Source of the DNA: Scheffersomyces stipitis CBS 6054
Taxonomy: Eukaryota; Ascomycota; Pichiomycetes; Serinales; Debaryomycetaceae
Direction of reading: 5' to 3'
Assembly: GCF_000209165.1 (NCBI RefSeq)
Contig: NC_009046.1
Span: 1,302,001-1,366,000, forward strand
DNA length: 64,000 nt
A program made the translations under genes and the position numbers. The notes below the pieces were generated by a model, which worked only from the letters and a program-made list of their open reading frames with translations, was not told the DNA's origin and searched no databases. Of this stretch, positions 1 to 8,858 are shown one piece after another (position 1 is the first letter of the stretch; the number at the start of each line of letters is the position of its first letter).

Positions 1-1236
1 TGTTCCTCGTTTCCTTCTCTTTGCTTCCTAATTAACTGAGCTTCTGAAATGGCTGCGAAATGCAACACCACTGCAGACTATGAGCAGATCACATGATTCA
101 GCTGGAACTGGTCTAAAGTTTGTGCGATTTCTGTCAAGAATTTCCACCGAGACAGCCATGACAAGTGCTTCATCATCCAAACAATTCACAATGCTTCTTC
201 TCTTAAACCGAAACCCAGTGAACACAATTCAGTACAAATCAACACAGCCCGAGTTCTGCTTCTAGATTCTGAAAAACTGCTCAGATTTTATGTATCTAAT
301 AGTAGCGCAATTGTAACGATTTATGGTCGGAAATCATCACATGTTCGCCGACAGTTCCGCGAGGAAATACGAGCGGGACGGACTTTTTTTTCTTCTGTCT
401 ATCCAGAGCCGAGTAGCGAAAATACTTCACCCACAAATAGCATCCGATACTATTATTGTACACCAATACCAGAACGATCACAATACGACACTACTATATA
501 CATTCTCCCATATAAGTACAATGTCAGGCGAGCAAAAAGACTATTTCAATGTGCTAGTGAGCTCATCTCTCGTAACGTTTGATCTCAGTCCACTCACCGC
601 GGTGCGGCTCATGGAGCCATCTTATCTCCCACTGTTTACTTTTCCTAAACGATCGTTTAGCCCGCGAAAATTTTTCCTGTCTCGTCGTACCGGGCCCTTG
701 TAGGGAGACTTTTTTTTCACCCACGCTATTGTTCTGCTTATTTGCGAATCTGCTTATAGGTTACTCTTTCTGCTAGAGATCTATTTATTTGATCTTGTTC
801 ATCAGCTACTACTGCTATTCGTCTGCTTGCTAGAACAGGCTATCAGTTCGTTCTGCTTATTTGTGCGCTCCATTGCTAGCCCAATCAGTAAACCGAGTCT
901 ATACGATATCACGTGAACTGAGTGTATTTGCTCCTTTTGCTAGATAGTGAAAAAGCTACAGAATATCATAACGATTGTAAACTTTCCTTATCCAGCTTTC
1001 ACATTCGCGTATAGCTTATTGCTGCTTGTTATTTGAAGCTATTGCTATCTGACGCTGCTGGTATTAACATAGCTACTGATATTGCTATTACTATCGTTTA
1101 ATAATTCCATACTGGCATTTCTAAATCATTAATTGATATCTTTAGGTGATACTCTTCCTTGCTATTAATTTTGCTGTCTTGCTAGTTTTCATTTCATCGT
1201 CGCCATACCAATACCTAATTCATTTTTATTCTTCCA
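1..1236. other. region upstream of ERG5
   Basis: No convincing gene. The stretch just before ERG5 is pyrimidine-rich with many short TGCT/TGCTATT words and looks like a promoter plus long leader. A 67-codon open stretch on the minus strand (28..228) has a coding-like composition but no ATG and a stop directly upstream; it could be a terminal exon or a gene relic and I do not assign it. Other open frames here lack codon bias and recognisable motifs. Confidence 0.6.
900..915. promoter_or_regulatory. sterol response element core next to a CACGTG box
   Basis: TATACGA at 900-906 is the reverse complement of TCGTATA, the 7-base core bound by Upc2/Ecm22 in yeast sterol genes. CACGTG follows at 910-915. 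The pair lies about 320 bp before the ERG5 ATG, and a one-mismatch copy (GCGTATA) occurs near 1006. Sterol control of ERG5 is known in other yeasts; function here is inferred from motif and position. Confidence 0.5.
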
Positions 1237-2811
1237 ATGAGTTTCAATACTACTTCGCCTTTGGCTGTCGGTTACAAGAATGCCCAACAGTATCTCGATA
1301 TCGAGACCTTTATCACAAAGGCTCAAGAGACCTACTCGTCCTTAACATGGATCCAATTGATCTTTTCGGTTATTGCTATTATCTTATCGTATGACCAGAT
1401 CATGTACCAGATCAGGAAAGGGTCTATTGCCGGTCCCAGATTCAAGATCTGGCCCATCATTGGTCCCTTCTTGGAGTCTTTAGACCCTAAGTTTGAAGAA
1501 TACAAGGCCAAATGGGATTCCGGTGAATTATCGTGTGTTTCTATTTTCCACAAGTTTGTCGTTATTGCATCTTCCAGAGACTTGGCCAGAAAGATTTTGG
1601 CTTCCCCCAAGTACGTCAAGCCTTGTGTCGTAGATGTAGCCATCAAGATCTTGAGACCTACCAACTGGGTCTTCTTAGATGGTAAACAACATACCGACTA
1701 CAGAAGATCGTTGAACGGTTTATTCTCGCAAAAGGCCTTGGAGATCTACATTCCTGTCCAGGAAAAGTACATGGATATCTACTTAGACAAGTTCACCAAG
1801 TTTGATGGACCAAGAGAATTCTTCCCCGAGTTCAGAGAATTGTTGTGTGCCTTGTCGTTGAGAACTTTCTGTGGTGACTACATTACCGAGGAACAAATTG
1901 CATTGATCGCTGACAACTACTACCGTATCACCGCTGCCTTGGAGTTGGTCAACTTCCCCATTATCATTCCATACACCAAGACTTGGTACGGGAAAAAGAT
2001 TGCTGACGACACCATGAAGATCTTTGAAAAGTGTGCTGCTATGGCAAAAGTACACATCAACGAAGAGGCTGGTAAACCAGCTTGTGTCATGGACGAGTGG
2101 ATTTACTTGATGAAGGATGCCAGAGAAAAGCACTCTGAGGATCCTGAAGCCAAGTTGTTAATTCGTGAATTCTCCAATAAGGAAATATCTGAAGCCATCT
2201 TCACCTTTTTGTTTGCTTCTCAGGATGCCTCATCGTCTTTGGCCTGTTGGTTGTTCCAAATTGTGGCTGACCGTCCCGATGTTGTAGAAAAGATCAGAGA
2301 GGAACAATTGGCTGTTCGTAACAACGACCCTTCTGTGCCTTTGTCGTTAGACTTGATCAACGAAATGTCGTACACAAATAACGTCGTCAAGGAATCGTTA
2401 CGTTACCGTCCTCCAGTCTTGATGGTTCCTTACGTAGTCAAGCAAAGCTTCCCTGTAACCGAAACATACACCGCTCCAAAGGGCTCTATGATCATTCCAA
2501 CCTTGTACCCAGCCTTGCACGACCCAGAAGTGTACGAAGACCCAGACACATTCATTCCTGAAAGATGGGAAAATGCTACTGGCGACATGTACAAGCGTAA
2601 CTGGTTGGTTTTTGGAACGGGTCCACATGTCTGTTTGGGTAAAAACTACGTGTTGATGTTGTTTACCGGTATGTTGGGTAAGTTTGTCATGAACGCCGAC
2701 TTGATCCACCACAAAACTGCTTTGTCCGAGGAAATCAAGGTGTTTGCTACCATTTTCCCCAAGGACGACTTGATTATGGAATGGAAAAGTAGAAACCCCT
2801 TGGAAGCTTAA
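1237..2811 (+). CDS. ERG5: C-22 sterol desaturase, cytochrome P450 CYP61 (Erg5)
   Basis: A 524-residue P450 that introduces the C22-C23 double bond in the late ergosterol pathway at the ER. Visible elements, in order: an N-terminal hydrophobic anchor (about 38-51), an I-helix segment ASQDASSS (327-334), the ExxR motif ESLR (386-389), a PERW segment (441-444), and the heme loop FGTGPHVCLG with the axial cysteine at 466. Length and overall sequence fit the Erg5 family rather than Erg11 (CYP51). The start is the ATG at 1237, shortly before the hydrophobic anchor. Codon use is strongly biased to TTG, AAG and GTC, as expected for a well-expressed gene. A TCGTATA sterol-response core lies upstream. 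Confidence 0.95.
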   Translation: MSFNTTSPLAVGYKNAQQYLDIETFITKAQETYSSLTWIQLIFSVIAIILSYDQIMYQIRKGSIAGPRFKIWPIIGPFLESLDPKFEEYKAKWDSGELSCVSIFHKFVVIASSRDLARKILASPKYVKPCVVDVAIKILRPTNWVFLDGKQHTDYRRSLNGLFSQKALEIYIPVQEKYMDIYLDKFTKFDGPREFFPEFRELLCALSLRTFCGDYITEEQIALIADNYYRITAALELVNFPIIIPYTKTWYGKKIADDTMKIFEKCAAMAKVHINEEAGKPACVMDEWIYLMKDAREKHSEDPEAKLLIREFSNKEISEAIFTFLFASQDASSSLACWLFQIVADRPDVVEKIREEQLAVRNNDPSVPLSLDLINEMSYTNNVVKESLRYRPPVLMVPYVVKQSFPVTETYTAPKGSMIIPTLYPALHDPEVYEDPDTFIPERWENATGDMYKRNWLVFGTGPHVCLGKNYVLMLFTGMLGKFVMNADLIHHKTALSEEIKVFATIFPKDDLIMEWKSRNPLEA

Positions 2812-3415
2812 GTTTGAAAGCTTCGAAGAAGCAAACTTCATTACCAATAAAAGATACAGCAACCATTTTCATTCTTCGAGTCTTAATAAATCTTTAACTC
2901 TTCAGAAGTCTTGGGCTTCAACTTTGTAGCTTACGTTTTGGAGCCAACATTTCATACATTTAGACTGCCCAGCAGAAGATGTGCTCCTTTTGTATTTCAT
3001 TTCATAGTTAATATATTGTTGTATGATTTCGTCACCTGAATGTAGTTGGAAAGCTTCTGCTTCTCCAGACTTGGTTATACACAATTGACAAGTAGAGGCT
3101 GATGACCGCTATTGTAGTCTATTCGAGAAAATCACGTGACGAAGCCATCAAAATGATTGCTTGGTGGTGGAGAAAGAAATGAAGTGCCTATATTTTCTAT
3201 TTTAAATCATGACAGAAGAAGGTAATGTTCCAATTTGGTACCACCGGAAGAGTATGTAAGCAGAATCAGTTTTAAGTTGCAAAGATTGACTACTATGAAT
3301 GGTATGGAGATTTATGAAGTGAAAAAAGTGTCTTGTATTCAGGAAAAATATAAACCAAATTTACTAAAATATATCTACTTTATCTACTTTCATTTTTATA
3401 ATCTACAGCATTGAC
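2812..3415. other. ERG5-TAF13 intergenic region
   Basis: Holds the ERG5 3' end and the TAF13 promoter and leader. A CACGTG box lies at 3133-3138. A 16-codon upstream ORF begins at ATG 3209 and reads into a perfect GTATGT donor-like site at 3252. A minus-strand open frame (2902..3084) shows no recognisable protein. Confidence 0.6.
3252..3408 (+). other. candidate intron in the TAF13 leader
   Basis: GTATGT donor at 3252-3257, a TTTACTAAAA branch-like site near 3360, a pyrimidine-rich stretch, and an ACAG acceptor ending at 3408, eight bases before the TAF13 ATG. Splicing would remove 157 nt. The upstream ATG at 3209 is not in frame with TAF13 after splicing, so the exon would be leader or an overlapping uORF. 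Sequence evidence only. Confidence 0.35.
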
Positions 3416-4153
3416 ATGTCCAACACACCCAACACATACAGCGGAAGTACTAATCCGAGCTACGCGGGTCCAAGTCGACCAGGTGGCTTCCAACCAACTT
3501 CTGGAATAACGAATTCTACAACTTCTACAGGGAACTACATACCTTCAGCAATGGGTCCAACAGCAGTAACAACAAGTGCTGGTTCCAGTAGTCTCAACAA
3601 TTTCGTACGCAGACCAATGTATACTTCTACAGCAACTAATGGTGTATATAGCAGTGGGTCCGGAACGACGTATATGCATACCCTTCCACCTGTGACGAAC
3701 CCTAAACGTAGAAAGAGAAAGCAGAGACTTTTCCAAAAGGACATCGAGAACTTGTTGTTTGCAATGGGAGATCGTCCCGTTCTGACGGATATGCTGGTTC
3801 TTGCACTTGAAGAGATCTTGGTGGAGTATTTGCTGGACTTATGCCACCTGACCATGGCATATTCCAGATCTCAGGGTAGATCGAGAATCAAGATGAACGA
3901 CTTAGCTTTTGCGTTGAGGAACGACCCGTTGAAGCTTGCAAGATTCCAGTACACCATCGAGCAGAGTTATCGTATTGAAAAAGCGAAGAAGATGTTTGAA
4001 GAGAATACAGATGCGGTGGGTGCTAGTGTAGGAAATCAGGATTCAGACGAGGAAGAGGATGACGAAGAGCAGGAGAAGAAGACGATCAAGAAGGAGACAA
4101 GAGGCAGAAAGAAGAGGAAGGTGGTAGGAAATGTGATGTTTAAACAGGAATGA
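3416..4153 (+). CDS. TAF13: TFIID subunit Taf13, histone-fold protein
   Basis: A 245-residue protein. The central block (about 104-196) matches the Taf13/Spt3-N histone fold: RLFQKDIENLLFAMGD, then an EEILVEYL helix and the IKMNDLAFALRNDP segment. Taf13 pairs with Taf11 in TFIID and helps place TBP at RNA polymerase II promoters. The first 100 residues are low-complexity (Ser, Thr, Gly, Asn, Pro) followed by a basic patch, so the protein is longer than S. cerevisiae Taf13. The tail is acidic (about 208-222), then Lys/Arg-rich like a nuclear localisation signal. Several CTG codons sit in the fold and would read Ser in this clade. The start at 3416 is the first in-frame ATG; the leader may contain an intron. 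Confidence 0.88.
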   Translation: MSNTPNTYSGSTNPSYAGPSRPGGFQPTSGITNSTTSTGNYIPSAMGPTAVTTSAGSSSLNNFVRRPMYTSTATNGVYSSGSGTTYMHTLPPVTNPKRRKRKQRLFQKDIENLLFAMGDRPVLTDMLVLALEEILVEYLLDLCHLTMAYSRSQGRSRIKMNDLAFALRNDPLKLARFQYTIEQSYRIEKAKKMFEENTDAVGASVGNQDSDEEEDDEEQEKKTIKKETRGRKKRKVVGNVMFKQE

Positions 4154-4839
4154 TATACTAAATGATAATTTGAAATAACAGAAAGAAGAGTATAGATGGT
4201 ATTCACAGCTGAACGATAAAGAAGAAGGTCATTTGTATTATTTCAGAACGGTAGAAAGAATGAATACTTTATGATGAATCACAAAAAGATCGTGGATTGT
4301 CAGTACAAGACATTGCAATCCCTAGAAGTCGTTAGAGATGGATACGACTGCTACTGTAATGATTTGTAGGAAATATGAGAAACAAAAAGAAAATATACTA
4401 TATAGCAGCAAGAATAACAGAACTTTTTAGATTCTGCAAATATAATGGATATTGAAAGAATACAGGCACTATAGAGCTAAACCTATTCCTAATTGCCACT
4501 GTCAAATAATGACTTTTTAGCAAGCTCTGTCTTGCAACTATATATCTGATCCGCCTCACGTGACATTTTCAACAGCAAGAATCTTCAAACAGGAGATCCC
4601 CAGATCCTCCAACACTCCACATCTTCTTGTAGAATCACAACCAGCGCACTTCCGAGGTCCCGTGTGTACCGTAAGAGGTAGCAGGATAATCATATAACTT
4701 CCAACTTTTCCCGTTCTCAAAAGTGTTTTTGGCGGATTTACAAGTTTTAAAAATCTGAGACTCAAATTTTGACAAGTTTCCAGAACTCACTGTATCGATT
4801 TCACTCCAAAAAAAACTCACAGCATCGCCAAACTCCATC
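4154..4839. other. TAF13-SSM4 intergenic region
   Basis: No gene seen. The first part is AT-rich TAF13 3' flank. A CACGTG box (4557-4562) lies about 280 bp before the SSM4 ATG. Minus-strand open frames here have no recognisable content. Confidence 0.6.
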
Positions 4840-7800
4840 ATGGAGGTTAACACTTGTCGTATTTGTCGTGGAGAAGCGACACGAACACAGCCTTTGTTGC
4901 ACCCGTGCAAATGTAGAGGTTCTATCAAGTATATCCATCAGGAGTGTTTGCTTGAATGGCTCAGACATCTGAACAAACTGTCAGAAAAATGTGATATTTG
5001 CAACACCCAGTACAAATTTCGGATTATCTATGATCCGGAAATGCCATCCCGGATCCCGTTCTTGCTTGTGTGGTTCAAGTTGATCCAGATCTTGCTGCTG
5101 GGAGCCATTAAATCCGTTCTGATAGCGCTATATATCAACTGTCTAGTGCTACAAGTACCACTATACTGGAAGTTTGCTGGTAGAATCTATACATGGGCCA
5201 TAGACGGTCAGTTGCCGGCGAAAAACCCGACATTTTTGCTGGCGCTCTTGTTTGGAGAGTACGATATTCGTAGCTATATCGAGTCTGCTGCCTCAGCTCT
5301 AGACACTGGCTTTGAAGTATCTTCTTTTCAGCTTCTGCTTCTCAAACTCCGTAAGTTCTTTGAGTACACGTATTTCAGCGGAATCCGTTACATTTTCATT
5401 GCAATTGCTGTTCATATCGCTTTGTTTATTGAACATGAATGGGTAATAAGAGATGAAGGATTTCAAAAGCTTTTGCTTCGAAAGATCGGCTCTGAACCTA
5501 GTGCTAAACTCGTCGACTTGCTCCAGCAGACTTTGCATGCTCAAAGAGGAGATGGTAACAATAATAATGAAGAAGCTACGGCCAATTTGGAACGTTTGGA
5601 GACACTTGCTAGAGCCATCAGAGATCTTCAAGATGAAAACATTAACAATAACAACAATAACAATGAGGCTCTTCGTAATGCTATAAATGCCAGAAATATT
5701 TTCAACGATGATGTCAATATTGGCGAAGCTGACGATGAAGACGATCTTTCTGAAGGCGAAGTAGCCGATGATGAGGAAGCAAGAAGAATCGATTTCTTGG
5801 ACCTTGTAAATGAAGCTCCACCTAGGAGAGTGATTAGAAACCAAGAGGACAATGCCGACGTGGAATTTATTCAACAAGAGCCATTCAACCAATTCCAAGA
5901 AGCAAATTTGAATCACAATCACGATATTGCTCATAACCAAGACAATTTTCATTTTGATAATCATCCTAATGTTAATAATGATAATAATATTGATAATCTT
6001 CATGAAGATCATAATGATGGCGAAGGAAATTTTCCAATTGTTGCACAGGATGATGATGAATGGTTCCAACAAGATATTGACCATGACGAAATGGATGCAG
6101 AAGTTGCCGCTTTAGCTGAGGCAAATGCTGATGGAGGAGGAGGTTTTGGTGATCTTTTAGAACTCTTTGGGATCAACTTAAATATCAAGACGCCGATTTT
6201 CCTTATGTTTGTCTCTGACTTTGTCATTTCTGCATATTTATTTTTGATATACTTAATTCCTCACATGCTTGGAAACTTGTTCTTCTCGGTGGCTGGCATG
6301 GGGATCAGATTGGTCAACTCCAGCGTGATAAGAAGTCTCATTTCGCCTATGGTATCCAAATATCAACCATTTTCCAAAGCTAACGAATGGAAAGAGATGT
6401 ACGCGGAAGAACATGAGTTGGTCAACTTCACGATGACTTCTCTTCAAGAATACTTTGTAGTCCCCGCATCCAACATTTATATCAATCTCTTTGAAGCTGA
6501 GCATCCCCACTACTCATTGGCGGAGAGAATCATTCTTCTTACGATTGGATATGCCATCATTGCCTTTGGAATCTACCGGTTTATGAAAGTACTTGTCAAA
6601 GGTAAGAAGCCTGTAATGGGTACCCCCAGAAAGATTTACAAGATTCTCTTCGAGGTAAGCTCCACAGCAAAAGTATTTTTCATCTTTTCCATTGAGATCT
6701 TCTTCTTCCCTGTCTACTGTGGATGGCTTCTTGACTTTTGTGTGGCACCTTTAGTCTTGCCCCAGTTCACGAGGAAGTCACCTTCAGGTGTTGATACGTT
6801 TGTGGTGTTGGTATCTTCGTATTATGACTCACTCCAGGAGACATATTTGCGTGTATTAATGTACTGGAGCTCGGGAACACTTTATATGCTTCTCTTTGCA
6901 CTTTTTGTTGGCATGGTTCGTACCAATATCTTACGCCCCGGCGTTCTTTTCTTCATCAGATCACCTGACGACCCCAATGCCCGTTTAATCCATGATGCTC
7001 TCGTGAAACCACTCATGTTGCAATTGTCTCGTATATACTTGAGTGCTAAAGTGTATACTGGATTTATTATAATTGGTATTGGAGGTGTCACCTGGGGATT
7101 GAGACATATATTGAGCACTACAAAAGGAACCATATTTCTTCCAATACAGAGTTCTTCGGTCTTCTTTGATATCATCCTCTGTGTTTTGGCGACGAGAAGC
7201 TTGGTTTCCCAGCAATGGGCTCTTGAATACTGTCAGCTATACTGGACTAGAGTGTTCGAAATCTCGTGTCACAAGTTGCGTTTGTCTCACTTCATTTTGG
7301 GCAAGCCGATTTCGCAAGAAAGAGGCTATACTGTCTACAGAAACATTTTCCAGACGATAATGGCCACGGCCCAGCCTGATTTCACCTCCCCAGTCTCATA
7401 CAGACAAGCCCAAGAGATCTTTAAACTGAACCCCAATGTTAATGCCTGTTTTGTTCCTGATGGTAACTATATTAGAGCTCCAGACAGCGACACGGTTTCT
7501 CGTAAATTCGTCAAGAAGTTGTTCGTCTCTGTCACAAAGGACGACAAGTTACTAACTGCAGCAGAAATCAACACTGCCCCTTCAGCTTACGAGACTCCTT
7601 CATCTGAAGCAGAAGACGAACTCAGTACAGACAATTCATACACTATTGTCTACAGACCGCCTCACTTCAAGATGCGCTGTTTGGCACTTATTTGTATGCT
7701 TTGGGTGTTTGCTGTCATCATAACTATGGCAGTAACATTTGGAGCATTGTTGCTGGGACGGATGATACTCATTGTTGCCCTGTACACTGCTGATTCCAAG

Positions 7801-8616
7801 TTGTACGATGCCATGGTCAAACGCCAATACCGATTCGACATCCCGTGTTTGGCAATTGGTCTACTTTTGGAATTCACCTTGTTGTATCAATTTGACCAGG
7901 GTGTTATCCAGTTGGACTTCTTGCAGAGATTCTTCCACAAGGAAGTAAGAAATGAAGCAGCCAATGTCGTAAATGAAAACGATAATATTCAGCAGCGGCC
8001 TCAGCAACAACTTGGAAACCAAAGAAATGCAGGCAACGAGTTCAGATTTGATCAATTCCAAGAACGGTTCAGAAAGGAGTTGACTTACGTATGTGTCATC
8101 GGCTCTTTTCTCTTATGGGCCCTTTGGGTTCAGGGTGTACACATTCTCTGTGTGGATCGCCCGATTCGTTTCTTGTTCAACACCCCCGATGGTCCATTTA
8201 TAGTTGACAAGTTTTCTATTCCCGTCCATTTCCTTGTCTCGTTCTGGACGTTTCTCCCATTCATTTACTACGTTATGAACTCCACTAGGTTTGTACGTAT
8301 TGAAAACAATAATGATGGCGAGTTTGACATTGCTCGAATTCTCTCGGCATGTGGATTCTACCAGGCGTTGATCAACATCGCTATCGTAGTAGTCCCTACA
8401 GCTTCACTCAATTTCTACTTGTCATATCTCGGAAAGCCAGCTGACGACTCAAGACGGATCTACATGTTTCCCTTAGCCTACTTTTTCTTCATTGTAGCCA
8501 AGTCGATTCACGAAGCATACCGATTCTATTCTAGAGTCAACGACCAGGTAAAGAACGAGCGTTATGTGAGAGGTAGAGCTATTGAAAATGTTGAAATTTC
8601 TGACAACGAACAATAG
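4840..8616 (+). CDS. SSM4: ER membrane RING-CH ubiquitin ligase Doa10/Ssm4
   Basis: A 1258-residue multispanning E3 ligase of the ER and inner nuclear membrane that degrades cytosolic and membrane ERAD-C substrates with Ubc6/Ubc7. The RING-CH finger occupies residues 6-54 with the C4HC3 order: Cys6, Cys9, Cys23, Cys25, His33, Cys36, Cys51, Cys54. Many hydrophobic spans follow, consistent with the usual 14-segment topology. Residues about 230-443 form a hydrophilic loop very rich in Asn, Asp, Glu and His, including an NNNNNNN run; the underlying AAT/GAT repeats also open spurious frames on the other strand. S. cerevisiae Doa10 is 1319 residues, so the gene looks complete. The finger begins at residue 6, which supports the ATG at 4840. 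Its 3' end converges on PMT1. Confidence 0.95.
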   Translation: MEVNTCRICRGEATRTQPLLHPCKCRGSIKYIHQECLLEWLRHLNKLSEKCDICNTQYKFRIIYDPEMPSRIPFLLVWFKLIQILLLGAIKSVLIALYINCLVLQVPLYWKFAGRIYTWAIDGQLPAKNPTFLLALLFGEYDIRSYIESAASALDTGFEVSSFQLLLLKLRKFFEYTYFSGIRYIFIAIAVHIALFIEHEWVIRDEGFQKLLLRKIGSEPSAKLVDLLQQTLHAQRGDGNNNNEEATANLERLETLARAIRDLQDENINNNNNNNEALRNAINARNIFNDDVNIGEADDEDDLSEGEVADDEEARRIDFLDLVNEAPPRRVIRNQEDNADVEFIQQEPFNQFQEANLNHNHDIAHNQDNFHFDNHPNVNNDNNIDNLHEDHNDGEGNFPIVAQDDDEWFQQDIDHDEMDAEVAALAEANADGGGGFGDLLELFGINLNIKTPIFLMFVSDFVISAYLFLIYLIPHMLGNLFFSVAGMGIRLVNSSVIRSLISPMVSKYQPFSKANEWKEMYAEEHELVNFTMTSLQEYFVVPASNIYINLFEAEHPHYSLAERIILLTIGYAIIAFGIYRFMKVLVKGKKPVMGTPRKIYKILFEVSSTAKVFFIFSIEIFFFPVYCGWLLDFCVAPLVLPQFTRKSPSGVDTFVVLVSSYYDSLQETYLRVLMYWSSGTLYMLLFALFVGMVRTNILRPGVLFFIRSPDDPNARLIHDALVKPLMLQLSRIYLSAKVYTGFIIIGIGGVTWGLRHILSTTKGTIFLPIQSSSVFFDIILCVLATRSLVSQQWALEYCQLYWTRVFEISCHKLRLSHFILGKPISQERGYTVYRNIFQTIMATAQPDFTSPVSYRQAQEIFKLNPNVNACFVPDGNYIRAPDSDTVSRKFVKKLFVSVTKDDKLLTAAEINTAPSAYETPSSEAEDELSTDNSYTIVYRPPHFKMRCLALICMLWVFAVIITMAVTFGALLLGRMILIVALYTADSKLYDAMVKRQYRFDIPCLAIGLLLEFTLLYQFDQGVIQLDFLQRFFHKEVRNEAANVVNENDNIQQRPQQQLGNQRNAGNEFRFDQFQERFRKELTYVCVIGSFLLWALWVQGVHILCVDRPIRFLFNTPDGPFIVDKFSIPVHFLVSFWTFLPFIYYVMNSTRFVRIENNNDGEFDIARILSACGFYQALINIAIVVVPTASLNFYLSYLGKPADDSRRIYMFPLAYFFFIVAKSIHEAYRFYSRVNDQVKNERYVRGRAIENVEISDNEQ

Positions 8617-8858
8617 ATATGAAACAGAGTGAACGAAGTGAATCTAATAGAATGACAAGTATCTGTCAATGATGAAGTTGTAATGGTTCCTTTTGTGTAT
8701 ATAGCTAGTCAGTTTTTACGTTGTAATGCACTAATTACGAATTGCTTATATTTATAAGAGTAATTGGATTTTGAGAGCATACTCACTAATGCTATCATCT
8801 ATAAACACCTATCAACGTTGCACCAGTGTAGTAACTAGAAATCAACTTCGAACGGAGT

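Noticed and set aside
5299..6227. ORFs of Ile/Asn or Met/Ile composition opposite or within SSM4
   Set aside because: Shadows of the AAT/GAT repeat tract in the SSM4 loop.
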